Part shown: positions 21,452-34,362 of the stretch, one piece after another
Position numbering within the stretch: position 1 is the first letter of the stretch
Layout of the letters: the number at the start of each line of letters is the position of its first letter
DNA from: Diaporthe sp. PMI_573
Lineage: Eukaryota; Ascomycota; Sordariomycetes; Diaporthales; Diaporthaceae
Assembly (NCBI GenBank): GCA_021399435.1
Contig: JAJTUP010000001.1
Location: 3,472,001-3,536,000, forward strand
Direction of reading: 5' to 3'
DNA: 64,000 nucleotides
Made by a program: the position numbers and the translations under genes
Notes under the pieces: generated by a model
What the model was told of the DNA's origin: nothing
What the model saw: only the letters and a program-made list of their open reading frames with translations
The model's database searches: none

Positions 21452-23011
21452 GTTGATGTGGGAAGGGTGGTCAGGGGATGCGACAAGATGCGACGGTTGA
21501 GGTGGGCGCGGGCGCGCGGGCGCGGCAACGGGGACTGATGGGTTGGTGGCTGGGAGGGGGGGTTGAGGAGGGGGGGACCGGGCCGGATGGGCAGAGTCTC
21601 TTTTCTCGTCTGCGTGTGTGTGGTCTGCTGCAGCCAGCTGGCGAGGGAGGGCGTGAGATGGGGCGGCGAATTGGCCGGCGACAGCTCTCCGACGATGACG
21701 AGCTGGTGTGAGCGATGCGCGGCGATCAATTGGTGATGGAAGAGATGCGGTCGCAAGCTGAGCTGGGTTGCCCTGCCGCCGTTGGGAATTGCACGATCAA
21801 ATTTCTCGGAAACGCGTCGCAAGGCGGAGCTTTTGGGGGGGGGTGGGAGAAAGCATTGGCAGTGGCTGGCAAAAAGCGGCACAGGGGCCGACGCCGATGA
21901 CTTGGGAACTTTGCGACCATCAAAAGTCCCGTCGGCCTAATTGCACGCGGGGGGACAGCGTGTCAATACGCGGACGGGCCTGGCTCCTGCGGGGGAAGCT
22001 CCTCTCCTGCGCTGCAATTCGGGTGGGTGGGTCGCCTCACCTTGTCTCTGCAGATGTCCCCATCTCCAGCCGCTGCTTCCTTGGGCCAATCCAGGTACGG
22101 CACACACGCATCCGGACTGCACTCTCCCTTGGGCTGTCACTTTGTCTGACCAAGCGCTTACAGACCCCCTAGGGTCTGTCCTTATGTTTCCCCCTCAAGA
22201 ACATTTGAAGTCTGCTTGCATAATATCTGCCATTCTTAGACACTGTGAGCCTGTGGCCGGCCCTCTTCTCGGCCATCTCTGAAGACATTGCCATGCGAGA
22301 TGAGACTTGTGGGAACACCCCATTATTGTGCCAGACTGTGCCTCGCCGAAGGAATGAGCCTCGGCTCTGGACTGTCTGTTGGTTTCCCATGGTGTGATTA
22401 AGAGCAAGCGCAATCTGAATGAGTTTGCCTGAAATAGCTTTGCGTATGATTCGAGAACCTGTTGGTGTGGAGTCCAGAATTACATGCACAATAATAGTAT
22501 CTGTGCCGTAACCGCCCGTTGGACGAGCTGGAGACGAGGTATTGATTTTGTGTGTGCCAGGCGGCATGATATACATACCATATACCGTAGCAAAGGTCAG
22601 GCGCAGGAACAGTCACAGCATCACCTCGGTCCATTGCACACAAGGACCAACGGGTGGGGAGGCGCAGGGCCTCGACATCTATGCTTTGTACATGGCGCTA
22701 TCTCCCCTGAGCTCGAGTCGTCTTGACTGCCAGGACCAGCATGGACGTTTAATCCCACTCCCTTAATTCCACAAGTGCTTAATCTTTCTCTCTCTTGACT
22801 GAGCCTCCCAACGCCTTCCGGTCGGCGTTCAAGTGTGGCCGAACCTCTGCCTAGACCTGTAACACCCTGTCGAAAATGAAATAGGTTTGTATAATACAGG
22901 GTACACATATCCCAAACCTGGCTGTCTCCCATGGCCATAGCCTCACTCAATCATGCCAGACTCATCCGAATCGCCGTCCGAGTGCACATCAAAGACGTAT
23001 AGCTTTGGCTT
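21452..23011. other. intergenic, no gene seen
   Basis: This is upstream of the BAH-PHD gene and downstream of NAB2, both on the minus strand. It contains G-rich runs near 21550-21570 and 21835-21845. Short frames show no recognisable features. Confidence 0.6.
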
Positions 23012-24617
23012 CTAGCCTGTCACGGTCGTCTCGGTACCGCCCATGGCGTCATCTCCTGAGCCCGGTATCACCTGCTCCTCCGCTGCTTTTGCATCCGCAA
23101 ACTGGCGCTCACTCACGTGTTCCTTCGCGCCGTCCGCTGTCCAGACCTTGTCGGGGAACGATCCGCGTTGGCCCTCCTCGTGCTTGAATTGGCAGTACCG
23201 GTTCGTGCAGGGCCGGAATTTGCACATCATTGGGTTGTGATAGAATTCGCAGCCAGGCGTCTTGCAGTCGGCACCGTTACGGCAGGGGGGCTTGGACGGG
23301 TGCTTGAAGGGGCAGCGAGCGTTTTGGCAGTTGGGCCAGAACTTGCAGTCCTGCTCGCTCTGGTGGGCCACCCTGGTGGCAGGCGACGGATGCCGGCCAA
23401 CACATTTGAAGTTCTTGCAAGCTGCACCGAAACTGCAAACATCCTGAACGTCGACGGTCGTTCCTGGGGGCGCGGCGGGTGACTGATGGGCAAACTTGCA
23501 GTCCTTGTTGCTGCAACTCAGGTTGAAGCGGCAGACCGTGTCCTCGGGGTTTGCTGCCTCACGCTTGACACCGGCCATTTCCTGGTCGCCCTCACCTTGC
23601 TCAGCTGATTCAGCCTTGGACGTATCTGGATGGTGTGTCTGGTTGCGACCATTCTGATGGTGGCCACCGCGGCCCCGGAAGTTGCCTCGTTGGTTGGGGT
23701 GCTGCGCTCGCTCAAACAATGACTTCCCACGCCCCTGGCCGTTCGTCGCGCCGCCTTGCTGCATCATCAACTGTTGCTGCATCTGGTTCAGCATCTGCTG
23801 CTGTACCTCCATCATTTGCAACAGATCCGACTGTGGGGCTTGGCCAGGCATCATCCCCCAGCCATTCATGGGCCCCATTCCTCCACCGTTCATGCCGGGT
23901 GGGCCGTTAGACATGGGGTTCATGTTTGCAAGGCCGTGAGCAATGTTGGCTGCACGTTGATTCGGCCCTCGAGGCTGTCTTCCAGTACCCATGCGGGGCC
24001 CTGTCGGAGGTGTGCGGGGATGTGAGTTGATCCTCTCGTTCCCGGTGGCGCCACGCACGCGGTGGAGGACATTCTCGTGCGTCCTGTCCATCGCACGGTT
24101 CAGTTGTCCTACAAGCCGCTTTCCGCGCCCTCTGTCTGCGCCGTTTCGCATGGCCTTTGGGCCTGTAGGTCTGGTAGAAGTTAGTATGGTGCCAGCCGTT
24201 TCCCAGGTGTTCGGCATCTACATACGCGTTGAACTCTGCCCCACCATCGTTTGTGCTCAGATCCATGTCTTGGTCTTCGTCAGGAGCGCCCGACGCCGCC
24301 AGGGCGGCTCCCGTGGCAGCCTCGGCCTGCGCGTCGCCGGAGCCAAACTGGGCAGAAAGGGCGTCGATGGTTGAAAAGAGCCAGTTTGAGAATTCGAGAA
24401 GGCCAGGGTCGTTGGGGTCGAGGCCAAGGAGGTCTGTTGACAGCTCTCTGGTGACCTCTTCTTGTGTCTTTCCGTTGACGAGCATGAGGATGATGTATTC
24501 GGTGAGGGCGGCATCGTCGGCACCCCCAGTGGCCCAGCCGTACTGCTCCAGCTTCGGCTGGATGGCAGAGTTGAGGGCATCGGCCAGAGGGGTGTTCAGT
24601 TGGACTGAGACAGGCAT
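23012..24617 (-). CDS. NAB2: nuclear poly(A) RNA-binding protein NAB2
   Basis: Two exons, 24617-24226 and 24170-23012, give 516 residues. NAB2 binds poly(A) tails in the nucleus, limits tail length and couples mRNA maturation to export. The N-terminal helical domain (about 1-100, including EYGWATG-like and NGKTQEEVTRELSTDLLGLDP) resembles the PWI-like fold that contacts nuclear-pore Mlp1. A central region is Gly/Met/Gln- and Arg-Gly-rich, with GRGKSLFERAQHPNQRGNFRGRGG. The C-terminal third carries five CCCH fingers of the Cx5Cx4-5Cx3H class, for example CRFNLSCSNKDCKFAH, CKFWPNCQNARCPFKH and CKFRPCTNRYCQFKH. Yeast NAB2 has seven. The intron has donor GTATGT, branch TACTAAC and acceptor CAG. 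The start is MPVSVQLNTPLADAL; an in-frame upstream extension lacks family similarity. Confidence 0.94.
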
Positions 24618-26837
24618 TGTGGGTAGTTTCGAAGGGTTGGTTGAGGTGGAGGCGAGGCGAGGCAAGGCGAGCGACGGCAGAGGCGGGAATTAAGGCAGGT
24701 GGCGGAGGAGGGAAAACGATTGGAAACCAGCCGCGACAAAGGCGGGCGCGACGGTGGAAGAAGGCGCTCGTATGCGATGGCAAGGGGGCTTGCGGCACGA
24801 CCTTGACGACAATGGACTCGCGAGTGGACAAGTGCGAGGGAGGGATGTGCGGTCGCACTTGGTGAGGCCGTTTGCTCGCTTTCTTTCAACGTCAAAGCAG
24901 AGGCCAAATCCAAATCGCCAAGTCCAATCCAAGCCCTGAATAGGAAGACAGTCTGGTGAGTTGTGCGGGTTGCTGGTTTGGCAAGGGGGATGTTGAAGTG
25001 GAGGTCGTGATGCACAGGTGTTTTGCACTCGACAACTGCTGAAGTTTGCAAGGCAGTGTCAGCCAGCGCGCTAAGTGACTGACGAAATGGCCAGCCTTGG
25101 GGATGTGGCGCTCCGGATGGGTGGTCCGTGCGATTACTAATGGGGCGGGTAAGTTGGAGGCAACATTCCGCAACACATTGACTCTTACAAGACTTGATCA
25201 ATATGCTCATTACTCAGGGACCAAAATGCCTAATCCGAGGAGACAGCCCAGTGAAGTTGTTTGCCATCTATCGGATACACTCACAGGACTTGCCGTGCTA
25301 TGTAGCCTTCTTATCATAAGGCTTGCTTCAGGACAAACTAAGACAAAATGATATTGATCAATTTGAGATTGGGCTTAGTTTGAGGCCGGGATCAATTACC
25401 AGCCTTAGCAATCTAACGACCGACCTCTCAGATGACAAATACATTCCGAACCAGATGGATGGGTCATGTTGGGGAAATCCTGATAGTTCAGTGCTATATA
25501 GGTTCATTTGTTCATGAAAGGTGTGAACACATACCACTTGTGGGCGGAAGTCAGGTTCTAAATTACTTCTTCATAAGTGGGTGAAGTGTGTTGCCATCAG
25601 ATAGTTAACACAAAGCTAATGTAAATGCTCTGGGTCTGAGACCAAGTGAATGGAAACATCGTTCCAGCGCTCAACTATGTGCAGGCGTGATGTTAGAAGA
25701 CCTCTCCAAGTTGGAGCCTCCGGACGCTAGCTGAGTTTCGACGACTGTGGTGTCTCTTGTGCCCTTGGTGTAGCCTCCGACAGATTTGAAGGAGGAGTGA
25801 ATGAATGAAGTCTGCAAGGCACCATATTCGCCATCTTCTTCCGCAAACTGCCCGAATCACCTGGTCCCAATGTCTGCGGCCCTGTTCTTCATGATCCTGA
25901 GGCATCAAAGTTATGTCATTGCTACGATCTTAATGACTTTAGGAAGAGCTCGAGTGCCTGCCTTGATTGTCCTGGAACGGCGCAAGTGGTTTGCAGTGCG
26001 CAAACATTAAAGGGCATCTGCATCTCTATCTTTTTTGCAATAGTGTACATATATTACTGACTCTTAAAGCGCGATAGAAGCCTGCACGAGCTTCTGCAGG
26101 TATTGATAGATGTTTTCCGTTACGCCAGGGCAAAGTGTCCCCTGCGGCGACACTGGGTGCCATGTCTGCTGCATGAATACGTCACTACAAATTTATTTGA
26201 ATATGGGACATATCGTCGGGGACTCGCACTGATGCAGGTGGGGCGGCCTTTGTCAAGATGACCTTATTTGAAATACTCTCGATAATGCGGTGGGATGGCT
26301 GACGGTGAGGGCATGAGCGGCTGGCTTTGCTTTTGTCTTCAGCGGCCTTGCATGGAGAGGTTCGCAGCTCAGAGTCGAGGATAGAGAGCGATGACAAATC
26401 TACTTTGAACTCTTGCCGTCATGACGGCTATCTGCTGGTAGAACTGTAACAACAGTTGCAACAAGCAGAAAGTTGTGGTGGTTGTATCTGCCCATCTCGC
26501 CAGATGTTACACAGCTCCACAGTTACACTGCACGGCCTAGCAGGCAGGCGTGTAGTTCCTGAGTGGCATGACCCTGAAGGCTGGGTACCCCCGTCCTGTC
26601 TGGGGTTTGACCTGACAGTGGGCAAGTGAGTGGTGGTTGGGCACCCGCAGTTGTGTTCTAGTGTGTGCGTTCAGCTGAAAATGTTTCAACTCTTTCTGTG
26701 GCTGTACGCACCCTCGTATTGCGCCAGTCGAGCAGATTGGCGGGGCAGAACAGAGCAGAGGCAGCTGAGGGTTCGCGCATGACGCTCGGCAAGATCCCCG
26801 CTCTGTGCCACAGCGCAACCCATCGCATGCCATCTGC

Positions 26838-26880
26838 CCATCCATCCATCCATCCCATCCATCCCATCCATGCCATCCAC
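26838..26880. repeat. CATCC/CCATC tandem repeat
   Basis: Imperfect tandem CATC and CATCC units lie in the middle of the gene-free stretch. This looks like a simple-sequence repeat. Confidence 0.8.
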
Positions 26881-27970
26881 TTCCCATCCGCCTGGTCCGT
26901 CCTACGCAACCAGCCCCATGCACCTGCGGCAGCATCATCCTTTCCTTAAAAATTTAAGGTTGAGATCAACGCTGGTGGGTCGCAGTCCGCTCTCTGGTCC
27001 GAACACGGGCAAGAGTTGACTGGCCGGGTCGGGCGGAGAGTTTCTGGTTCTTTGACTCCTTTTTCAATCCTACCAGCATCCCAATCATTTGTTTCCCGGG
27101 CATGGCTTGCATGCCTCCTTTGATGCCCTGCCCCGTGCCCGACTCCCGACGAACCCCTACCAGCCGGTGGCTTGCAGACTCGGTATCAGATATTCATCAG
27201 TTTGCCTTTATAGACTACTTGCGTATTAGTTAGTCTCTTAGCTTGTCTTTCACACCACCCACACACCTTGCTGCTCTCCGCCGGGAAGCCACAGTCTTGG
27301 CCGGCACTTGTTATTCCCTGCCCCCTCTGCCTACTTTAGACTATAGCACCATCTCTGCATGCTTAAAGCAACGTAACATTGCGCTTGTCCCTCACGACGC
27401 TCTGGAGCTCACCTCACGATCCCCCGGACGTACGCGTGCCCAGCGCAACGCCCCGCCACCATCATACCCTACCGCGTCGGTTTGCTCCGCTTGCTCTGAG
27501 CCATCAACGCTCAGCAGACTCGGCGGGGGCCAAAGGGGACTCAACGGTGCCTATCTTTGGAAAGGCCCACCTGCCAGCAAGGTCCCCTCTCGATAGGGCC
27601 AGGAGACCCTTGATTGATCGGCACTACTGTACTTGATGCTCCCGCCTCTTCCAGGATCTTGTACAACGCCCCCAAGCCTTGCATCTGCCTGGGCTTGCCA
27701 ATTACAATCTTAAAGTCTAATAAATAAATGCGATTCACTCCCTCACCTCACCCCGTCACGCGAGCCCATCACCTACCTCCTCCTTGACTGAGGCTTTGCT
27801 TTTCTTTGCCCAGTCATCCACTCCGCCCGCTCACCGTTCCGACAGCCAACTACATAACTGGCTGCTCTCCAACCACTGTGTCGTCCTGGTCGAGCTTGAG
27901 CTTCCTCACCGCATAGTATAAGCCCACTCATTTGGCTTTTTCGACCCGGCGCATCTCTCACACCGACCAC

Positions 27971-28022
27971 TCTCTTGTCTCTTGTCTCTTGTCTCTTGTC
28001 TCGCAGTCTCGCAGTCTCGCAG
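27971..28022. repeat. two adjacent tandem repeats in the GH20 leader
   Basis: Four copies of TCTCTTG-like units are followed directly by three copies of TCTCGCAG, ending about 28 bases before the GH20 start codon. The pyrimidine-rich tract probably lies in the 5' untranslated region. Confidence 0.8.
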
Positions 28023-28050
28023 GGGGATCTGCTGCAGGCTCGGCTCCAAG

Positions 28051-29945
28051 ATGGCTTCGCGTTTGCTTCTGCCTTTCCTGGCGGTCCTTGACCTTGTCAC
28101 GGCTCAGGGCCTAGGAGGATTGTGGCCAGTCCCCCAGCCCACCTTCAATTCTGGCACCACTCCCCTGTTCATCAACCAGGACGTTAAAGTCACTTACAAC
28201 GGCGAATCTGTACGGTGGTCTACTCGAGAGAGTTCCTTCTCCTTCCAGAATGATTTGTATACTAAGAATGCTTTCCATGTACAGCTGACCCTCGAGGCCA
28301 ACAATGAGCCGGCTTCCCTGACCAGCTCTGACATCACAGCCGCTGGTGTCAGCAGGGCGCTGGACAACATTTTCAACCAAAATTTTGTTCCATGGATGCT
28401 TGTTCCACGGAACTCGCTCTCGAGCTATGAGCCGGCTCTCAACACCTCCGCCACACCTGTTTCTTGCCTGGAAATCACTCTGGATGCCGGCAACACCACT
28501 TTTGATCCCACAGCGACAGACGTCGACGAGGCGTACAGCTTGAGCATCGGTGAGGACGGCATTGCGAAGCTCTCTTCCAAGTCAACCTTTGGCATCCTGC
28601 ACGGCTTGGAGACCTTCTCCCAGCTCTTTTACGAGCACTCGGCGGGTGATGCGTGGTATTTGGTCAACGCCCCAATTGAGATCGAAGACTCGCCTGTCTA
28701 TGGGCACCGTGGACTTATGCTGGACACGGCCAGGCACTGGTTTCCTGTGGATGATATCAAGCGTACCATCGACGGTCTATCGTATAACAAGCTGAACAAG
28801 CTCCACGTGCACGTTACCGACTCACAGTCTTGGCCCCTCGAGATCCCAAGCATTCCCGAGCTGACCGCCAAGGGTGCTCACAGCCAGTCCTCGGTATACT
28901 CCCCGGATGACATCAAGTCTATCCAGGAGTACGGTGTTGCCCGCGGAGTGGAGGTTTATTTCGAGATTGACATGCCTGGCCACATCGGTGTTGTGGGCGA
29001 GGCATTCCCGGACCTCGTCGTGGCCTACGACGCGCGGCCCTACTTCTTCTACTGCGCACAGCCTCCCTGTGGCGCCTTCCGTCTGAACGACTCCAACGTG
29101 GAAACTTTCCTCGGCAACCTGTTCGACGACATCCTTCCGCGTGTGGCTCCCTACTCTAAGTACTGGGGCACGGGCGGAGATGAGCTGAATGCGAACGACT
29201 CCAGATTCGACCCCGGCTTGAACACCAATGACAGCGCGGTGCTCCAGCCGCTGCTGCAGACGTTTGTTGACAACCAGCACACTCGCGTGCGCAATGCCGG
29301 TCTGACTCCCACAGTCTGGGAGGAGCTTGTGACCGAGTGGAACGTCACCCTTGGAAAGGATGTGGTAGTGCAGTCGTGGTTGGGCGGCGGTGCTGTTGCT
29401 GAGATTGCTTCCAAAGGCCACAAGGTCATCGACAGCAACTACAACTTCTGGGTGAGTCCTCACGTCCACAGATACTGACAGCGAACGCAACCGAGACGCT
29501 AACATGAAGGGTGCAGTACCTCGACTGCGGCCGCGGCCAGTGGCTCACTTTCGGCAACGAGATATGGTCCCAGTTTACGCCTTTTAACGACTGGTGCGGC
29601 CCAACGAAGAGCTGGGAGCTTGTCTACTCGCACGACCCAGCCGAAGGTCTCAACGGCACGGAGGCGGAGCTTGTCCTGGGCGGTGAGGTGGCCGTCTGGT
29701 CCGAGACCATTGACAGCAACAACCTGGACAGCCTCGTATGGCCCAGGGCTGGCGCTGCCGGGGAGGTTCTCTGGTCCGGACGGACCGACGCGAGCGGGCA
29801 GAACCGCTCGCAGGTCACGGCGGCCCCAAGGCTGAACGCGCAGAGGCAGCGCCTGGTGAGCAGGGGCATCAGGGCGAGCCCGATCCAGATGGAGTGGTGC
29901 CTTCAGTACCCGAACGCGACCGGCTGCGAATACCCAGCCGCCTAG
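28051..29945 (+). CDS. secreted GH20 beta-N-acetylhexosaminidase
   Basis: Two exons, 28051-29451 and 29517-29945, give 609 residues, a normal fungal length. The enzyme removes terminal N-acetylglucosamine from chitin oligomers and glycans, in chitin use and cell-wall turnover. MASRLLLPFLAVLDLVTAQ is a signal peptide. A GH20 N-terminal domain (about 20-200) precedes the catalytic barrel, seen in YGHRGLMLDTARHWFPVDDIKRTIDGLSYNKLN (given here as an extended motif at about residues 225-257), the FEIDMPGHIG strand and the catalytic pair Asp377-Glu378 in GTGGDELN. The second exon opens with YLDCGRGQW and includes GGEVAVWSE, both expected near the substrate pocket. Several Asn-x-Ser/Thr sites suit secretion. 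The intron is phase 0 with donor GTGAGT. Confidence 0.96.
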
Positions 29946-30762
29946 GATGAGGAGCCTTCGGGGGACGAAGAGCAGCCATTGGGGGGCATCGCCTTCAGCA
30001 CTTTGGAGATGTTGGTCGACGTCCTCGTTCGCCTTGCTCTCAGTTTCTTCAGGGCACTGGAGCGTATGACTCAATCTGATGAGTCCTTGACAAGATGAGC
30101 GACGCGCTCGTGAACATTATACCTTCCTGTACATAGATTTTGGTATCGTGTTGCAGTAATAAGCTAATGACAGCACGTGCAATCTTGCCCGTCAGACCGA
30201 TTTGCGACCTACAGAGTGAAGTTGGCTGGATGGATTATGTCTCTCGGTATAAAGAACCATATGCTGCACTTTCTGGTCAGGTACCCGCGGGTAGGTACTT
30301 GTCAGTGGGAAGGTGTGTTGCTCAGGTGGTGGGATCCCAGGGGCACCGGGTGGACACACGCGGCCACATGGCCTGTAGGAGTGCGCTACTGGAGCCCACG
30401 TGTACCCCTGACCTCAGCCGGCTGTGAACTCAAGTCCCAACACAGCACCGCCACCGTCACTGCCATTCTTAATCTGACGTTCAGGCACGCCATGTTTTTC
30501 CATTTCCATGTCCGCGTAAAACAGCCTCGCTCCAAAGTCTTTCTGGCACATAGCTCTGCTCTCTGGCGCGAGGCGGTCTTCTTCGTCCTAAAAGGTGTAA
30601 GCAGAGGTGGACAAGCTCACTCAGCCCGAAGCAAGGGCGGGCCATCCGCCAGTCTATTTCATCTATCCGCCCGCCTAGGAGCCGTACTCTCCGTCTTATT
30701 GTCCAACACGGACTATACACAAACCAACCCATGAGACGCAGCACCCTGTCTAGACCCCCACG
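29946..30762. other. intergenic, no gene seen
   Basis: This is downstream of the GH20 gene and upstream of the hydrolase gene, both on the plus strand. No further gene is supported; it should contain the hydrolase promoter. Confidence 0.6.
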
Positions 30763-32319
30763 ATGGACTTCATACAGAGGGCCATTCAGATGGTCCTCCC
30801 GGCACCCGGCACGACCATGGTGGTAATCACCACGGCGGTCACAACAGCATCACTGTACGCCATCGTGAACCGCATCGTCTACCCCAGGCGGCCCGCGGTG
30901 CTCCGGAGCCCGCTGGATACTCACATATCCCGCCTTTCCCCCGAGGAAAAGTCACAGCTACTCTACCCGCCCGTTTACTTCCCCGGGGCGCGCGACGTGC
31001 CGACCCCTTATGGATCTGTTAGGTGTTGTACGTTCAAGCAAAGCGCAGTCCTGTCCGCGGATGCATGCTCTCTGTCCCTTAAATCCTTGTGGCTCCCATC
31101 TCTTCAAGGATTATGATGAGATACTGACCTCATCAGATGAGTTTGGCCCCGCGTCTGGGAGGAAGGTACTCCTCGTCCATGGGATTTCCACGTCGTGCAG
31201 TAAGTGATTTCTGGCATCCCTTACTCCCACTCACCGGGGACAGATATATGTTAAATCCGTGAACTATCTCACTGGGAGCAACAGGCTCTTTCCGTCTGCA
31301 TGCCATGAGATAGGCCACGGTCTGATATGTTGCCTCTGTCTAATCTACGCGCATCTCATCTCAAGCCTTTGCCACGGTCCCTTTGACAGCTGACCTCAAA
31401 TTTGGCAGTGACTCTCACGCACATCGCCCATGGCCTCGTCGAGCGTGGGTGCAGGGTGCTACTGTTTGATCTGTTTGGCCGGGGCTACTCGGACGGCGTT
31501 GGCGACCTGCCCCACGACGAGCGACTATACGTAAGCCAGGCCCTGTGCGTGCTCGCTTCGAGCGAGCTCGCGTGGACAGGCCAAGGAGAGGATGAGGGGT
31601 TCCACCTCGTGGGCTACTCTCTGGGTGGAGGTATCGCCATACACCTGGCAGCGGCGTTCCCTGGTATGATCAAGACACTGGTCCTCCTTGCGCCGGCCGG
31701 GATGATTCGAGAGGAGAACTTCGGTGCCGTCGCCAAGATCATATTCAGGAGCGGGTGGGTGCCCGAGGGGCTCGTGGAGATCATGACAAGGTGGAGGCTT
31801 AAGAGGCCCATCGCCGAGAGCGCCAAGAGGAAGCCAAAGGGCGGCCTGAGCGGTGCATCCACGCCCAAGTCGCACTTGCCGGGCGATCAGGCCATCGAGA
31901 CGACCGTGACGAGCGAGATTGCCGATGCCGCTGTCCCTGAGGCGCCGGGCCCGCTACAACGGCAGGTCCTCAAGTACGTCAACTGGCAGGTTAGGAACCA
32001 CGAGGGCTTCGTCCCGGCCTTCATGAGCACGCTGAGATATGCACCTATGATCAACCAGCACGAGACGTGGAGGAAGATCTCGAGGAGGGAGTCTAAGACG
32101 ACGTGTTTCATCTTCGGAGTTGGAGACGAGATAGTCAACGATGAGGATTACCGAGAAGATGTGTTGCCCCTGGTAGGAGGGGACAAGAATGTTTTCTGGC
32201 CCGACCCTGTTCCTGGAGGACATGACTTTCCGATGTCCCATCCAGACCAGACACTCGAAAGAATTTGGAGGTTTTGGGGGTGGGATGAAGGTGTTGCTGC
32301 TTCTTGGGTGAAGACGTGA
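30763..32319 (+). CDS. membrane-anchored alpha/beta hydrolase
   Basis: Three exons, 30763-31027, 31137-31199 and 31409-32319, give 412 residues. The N-terminus has a hydrophobic segment (about 15-35), probably a membrane anchor. The fold is clear: VLLVHGISTSC oxyanion-hole strand, DLFGRGYSDG after strand 4, nucleophile elbow GYSLGG with Ser180, a GDE acid candidate and GGHDFP for the catalytic His. A Lys-rich, Ser-rich insertion near residues 235-285 separates core and lid. The family includes ABHD6-like lipases and esterases, but the substrate cannot be told from sequence. The middle exon of 63 bases contains the VHGIS motif, which confirms both joins; the second intron (209 bp) is long. Confidence 0.9.
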
Positions 32320-33101
32320 GGCGGGCGCTTGGGGTAGACGTTGATAAACAGGCTAATCACTACATGGATCAAGCTTATGGGCTAGCATATTGAGAATTAG
32401 ATATTTGTTCACCAGACTCTGCGTGAAAGTTTGTGTCCCTATGTAGTCAGTTGTACACTTTGGCATCGCAGAGGCAGTGCTACGAAAGCACGGCCACGGC
32501 GCCTCGTGCTGCCGCACCACAATAGCCCCTTTGTCGGCATTGGTTGTAACTGGCCGGAGTGAGGCACTGTCTAGCTGGTTCTTGTGATACCTCGGCCGTA
32601 ATTTTCTGCTCCTGCGTTGTTATCCTGGTAACATCCAGCTCCCGTGAGGGTTGCCTGCTACCTGGGTAGGCTGCTGAGTTTCCAGCTTGTCACTAGAGCA
32701 AGGGTTGAGAGGAGAGCACAAACAATATAGCTAGGTCTTATATTACCTCTTCCTCGTCCATACCAGTCGAGACAAGCCGAACATATACTACAATAAGATA
32801 GGCAGGCATCCCAGCGCCACGAACCACCACACCTACCACAGCGTCGGCCGTAACACAGGCTCTAGGTACGTGCGAACCTGCAAGAGCGCGAATATAAACG
32901 AGCTACCTAGGTAGATGCGTGGGGTGATGTGCCAGGGCCCAGTGCGCTCCCCTCAGGATGGTCGTTGGCCCGTTCATGCGTTCCGATGCTGTCGTTGGTG
33001 ATGGACTGCGCCGTACTACACGTGAAGGTGGCCTGCGTTGGCTCTGATGGCCGTTTGCTCCTCACGGTGTGCCATGCGCGGCTACCACCCTTTGAAATCT
33101 C
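32320..33101. other. intergenic, convergent 3' regions
   Basis: The hydrolase gene and the polytopic membrane protein gene converge here. I see no gene in it. Confidence 0.6.
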
Positions 33102-34362
33102 CTACAGCACCAGAGCCAGTGGGCTAAGCGGGGCGAGGACGGCCAGGATCTGTCCGAACGTCCAGCTTTCCTTTTGGATAATGTGGTCAATCGAATCGTG
33201 TGCTGGGTAAAGCCTGATACATCCAAGGACAAGGGAGAATGTGAGGAGAAGTATCTTGTTGGATGAGAACGGTCGACGTCAGTTAGGACCATGGCCGGCT
33301 GGAGCTCTGATGTGCTTCTGCCATATTCGAGATGGCAGGCCAAAGAGCCTTAACACGTTGGATGCAGACAAGACAATGAGACCTGCCATCCCGAAGACCG
33401 CTGACTGGAAGGAGGCAGTCTGGAGTAAGCTTATTTCACTATCACAGGTCATCTCACGCATGAGAATATCCCTATTTTGTTTTGACATCGAGTCCGGAAT
33501 GTAAACTTGAACATTATCACCATTATCACCCCATAAGAGCGGCTGCTGCCGTTTATCGCGCTCACCGGATGGGAAGACAACTCGATATCAAAGTCGCCCC
33601 ATCGACATGGATTAGCCGAGCGGAATAAATGTTTGACGCTGGAGATATTGAAATAGCACAATGTCGGCGAGATAGGCTCGGCGACCGACCGTGCAAGCGA
33701 GTAGTAGGTGAAGGCAGTCTTGGGTGGGTCAATGTCGAGTACAGTGATGGTTATAGGGAACTTCTTGCTATACCAGTTAAAAAAGGCCGTGGGAATCATG
33801 GCGGCAAGAAGCAGGACGAGCAATACAGCCATCAGTACGAGACGGAAGTTTCTCTGCCAGCGGTGCTCTCGGAAGTATTTTCCCGTGAACAATAATGCTC
33901 CTTGTTGAGTGATGATCGAAAGCCAGGCAAGGTGAACTAAAACCTGCCAATAATATGCGGGGAGTCCATTGGGTTCATTATCCGAGGGACATAAGGAAAG
34001 GAAGCCGCTCATAATGATTGCAATGCCTGTGAATATTTGCAAGTCGCTCAAGGCTAGGAGTGACTTGATTTGATCAGCGAGATTCGCTTCACGTATACAT
34101 CCAGCCAATTCACTCACAGTTGGGGGACTCTTTTACTTCTCTGTTCAGCGAATATTATGCCCAGCCAAGACGAGATAGGCTTTGGGACCAGACTATCGCT
34201 CTGGGCTAGCACTCTGCAGCCCAATCTACACGTAGAGCTAAGCACGATTTCATCGACAATGTTCTGGCCAGTCTTTCCATATGCAGAATCTGATACAAGG
34301 AAGTAGGAGACAATAACAGCCAGTACAATGACCCAGGCGACAGCAACAAACACAGTGACTAC
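33102..34362 (-). CDS. polytopic membrane protein of unknown function (5' end unresolved)
   Basis: Probable exons are 34362-34137, 34086-33566, 33452-33357 and 33254-33102, all compatible in phase. The product has at least six hydrophobic segments. Motifs ALSDLQIFTGIAIIMSGF, then YYWQVLVHLAWLS, the FREHRWQRNFRLVLMA segment and the C-terminal ESWTFGQILAVLAPLSPL recall a large family of fungal membrane proteins with no known function. The first exon drawn has no ATG; at least one upstream coding exon is missing from this model (a candidate ATG lies near 34500 with a possible donor at GTAGCC). The third intron (33255-33356) is needed to skip an in-frame TGA, and its acceptor is weakly defined, so partial decay of the gene cannot be excluded. 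Confidence 0.6.

Larger units (their letters stand above)
24618..28050. other. long gene-free stretch
   Basis: Over 3.4 kb separate the divergent NAB2 and GH20 genes. I find no supported gene on either strand. The part from about 25200 to 26500 is somewhat A+T-richer with many short open frames and no recognisable domain. The right end is CT-rich and forms the GH20 leader. Confidence 0.55.

Noticed and set aside
25200..26500. A+T-richer stretch suspected to be a transposon remnant
   Set aside because: No terminal repeats, target duplications or transposase or reverse-transcriptase motifs were seen.
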